DNA of 62,068 nucleotides, taken from contig DXAC01000055.1 of assembly GCA_019117205.1 (NCBI GenBank), forward strand, positions 1 to 62,068, given 5' to 3'. Position numbers and translations under genes: made by a program. The notes under the pieces are model-generated. The model ran no database searches. It saw nothing but the letters and a program-made list of their open reading frames with translations, and was not told where the DNA came from. Source of the DNA: Candidatus Allofournierella merdigallinarum. GTDB taxonomy: Bacteria > Bacillota > Clostridia > Oscillospirales > Ruminococcaceae. Shown here one piece after another: positions 60,994-62,068 of the stretch (its first letter is position 1; each line of letters opens with the position of its first letter).

Positions 60994-62068
60994 ATGGGGG
61001 AGCATTGGGTGATCCGGGGCAAACAGCCGCTCAGCGGCACGGTGCGGCTGCCGGCGGCGAAAAACAGCGTGCTGCCGCTGCTGGCAGCGTCTCTTTTGTG
61101 CGGGGGCGAGAGCTATTTTAGCGGCACGCCCCGCCTGACGGATGTGGAGGCCAGCATCGCCATCCTCACGGCGCTGGGCTGCCGCTGCCAGTGGCGGGGC
61201 CGGGGCCTGCAGGTGGGCGCGGGCCGGGTGCGGGGGGATGGCACCCTGCCCGACGGCCCGGCCCGGGCCATGCGGAGCTCGGTGTTCTATCTGGCGCCGG
61301 CCCTGGCCCGGTTCGGCCGGGTGTCCATGCCCATGCCCGGCGGCTGCCGCCTGGGGCCGCGGCCCATCGACATCCATCTGGACGGCCTGGTGAAGATGGG
61401 CGCCCGGGTCCACTGGCAGGGCGAGACGCTCACCGTCACCGCGCCCCAGGGGCTGCGGGGGGTGGACTACACCCTGCGGCTGCCCAGCGTGGGGGCCACC
61501 GAGACGCTGCTCATGGCGGCGGTGGCGGCAAAGGGGGAGACGGTGCTCCGGGGCGTGGCCCGGGAGCCGGAGATCGCGGACCTGGCAAGGTATCTGGCGG
61601 GCTGCGGGGCGAAGATCCAGGGCGCGGGCAGCTCGGTGGTGCGGGTGCAGGGGGGCGCGGCGCTGCACGGCGCCGCCCACCAGCCCATCCCGGACCGGAT
61701 CGTCGCCGCCACCCTGGCCGCGGCGGTGGCCAGCGCCGGGGGCCGGGTGCGGCTGCTGGGCTGCCAGTGGGAGGCGCTGGCCCCCACCCTGGAGGTGCTC
61801 ACCCGGGCGGGCTGTGCCGTGGCGCGGGCGGGGGACGCGGTCACCGTGGAGCGGGACGGCCCGCTGAAAGGGGTGGGCCGGGTGTACACCGGGGTCTACC
61901 CCGCCTTTTCCACCGACGCCGCGCCGGTGGTGGCCGCCGCCCTGCTCACCGCCGCGGGGCGCAGCGCGGTGGAGGACACCATTTTTGAGGACCGCTTCGC
62001 CTGCGCCGACGGCTTCTGCGCTTTGGGGGCGCGGGCGGTGCGCTGCGGCCGTGCGCTGGAGCTGGAGG
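60994..62068 (+). CDS. murA: MurA, UDP-GlcNAc enolpyruvyl transferase (3' end outside window)
   Basis: First committed step of peptidoglycan synthesis, transferring enolpyruvate to UDP-GlcNAc. About 358 codons are visible and the gene is cut by the window end. The N-terminus has RGKQPLSGTVRLPAAKNS with the conserved Lys-Asn pair, and the fosfomycin-target Cys is present in PGGCRLGPRPIDIH (about residue 110). Later, PSVGATETLLMAA and YPAFSTDAAPVV are typical. ATG 60994 has GGGGGAGAG upstream; ATG 60973 is an alternative. No convincing promoter was seen between the terminator and the gene. Confidence 0.93.
   Translation, partial: MGEHWVIRGKQPLSGTVRLPAAKNSVLPLLAASLLCGGESYFSGTPRLTDVEASIAILTALGCRCQWRGRGLQVGAGRVRGDGTLPDGPARAMRSSVFYLAPALARFGRVSMPMPGGCRLGPRPIDIHLDGLVKMGARVHWQGETLTVTAPQGLRGVDYTLRLPSVGATETLLMAAVAAKGETVLRGVAREPEIADLARYLAGCGAKIQGAGSSVVRVQGGAALHGAAHQPIPDRIVAATLAAAVASAGGRVRLLGCQWEALAPTLEVLTRAGCAVARAGDAVTVERDGPLKGVGRVYTGVYPAFSTDAAPVVAAALLTAAGRSAVEDTIFEDRFACADGFCALGARAVRCGRALELE

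Overview
The window comes from a high-GC, endospore-forming member of the Bacillota, most likely a gut-type Clostridia of the Oscillospiraceae/Ruminococcaceae group. The evidence is the spoIVB-spo0A pair, yabP-yabQ, a peptidase S55, a full RqcP-YabPQ-DivIC-YabR block and a Gram-positive division/cell-wall (dcw) cluster in coding DNA that looks well over 60% GC. I cannot assign a species from sequence alone. Nearly all genes lie on the plus strand. Most long open frames on the other strand are GC-driven shadows.

Layout. 1-350: 3' end of a small lysine-rich protein gene and its terminator, probably the edge of an integrated element, abutting the 3' end of tRNA-Leu(UAG) on the minus strand. 435-2805: spoIVB and spo0A, each with its own promoter. 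2877-9179: a fused ispDF, cdaA-cdaR (c-di-AMP synthesis and its control), an FAD oxidoreductase and an XpaC-like membrane protein. 9193-16861: recJ, a bifunctional RSH (p)ppGpp enzyme, dtd, an MBL hydrolase, hemZ and a nucleoside kinase. 16965-21855: a zinc-ribbon protein, mazG, hup, rqcP, then an inserted divergent XRE/SLOG gene pair, then yabP, yabQ, divIC and yabR. 21981-27034: CoA-disulfide reductase-rhodanese, a cupin, long-form hpf, a THUMP methyltransferase and a minus-strand cysteine-synthase-like gene. 27254-30918: the SRP/ribosome operon ylxM-ffh-rpsP-khpA-rimM-trmD. 31134-34436: HPr, uvrC, rsmD and a coiled-coil protein.

34611-62068 is a cell-wall island. A MraZ-type operator precedes mraZ-rsmH-ftsL-PBP-murF-mraY-ftsW-murG-ftsQ. 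The cluster lacks murD, and murE is displaced. It is followed by a small membrane protein, then a minus-strand operon of a D-aspartate-ligase-like ATP-grasp enzyme and an asparagine synthetase. This operon is divergent from a second asparagine synthetase, murE, an HscC-type Hsp70 and a membrane J-domain protein. An ECF sigma/anti-sigma-like pair (minus) and a second PBP-SEDS pair followed by murA (cut by the window end) close the window.

The genes combine envelope assembly, sporulation and RNA/translation quality control. The most interesting candidate system is the ATP-grasp ligase with two asparagine synthetases beside an unusual MurE, which suggests amidated or D-Asp/D-Asn-modified peptidoglycan. 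A second candidate is the XRE/SLOG pair inserted into a normally contiguous sporulation/division gene block. It has a shared palindromic control region and a possible frameshift at a T run.
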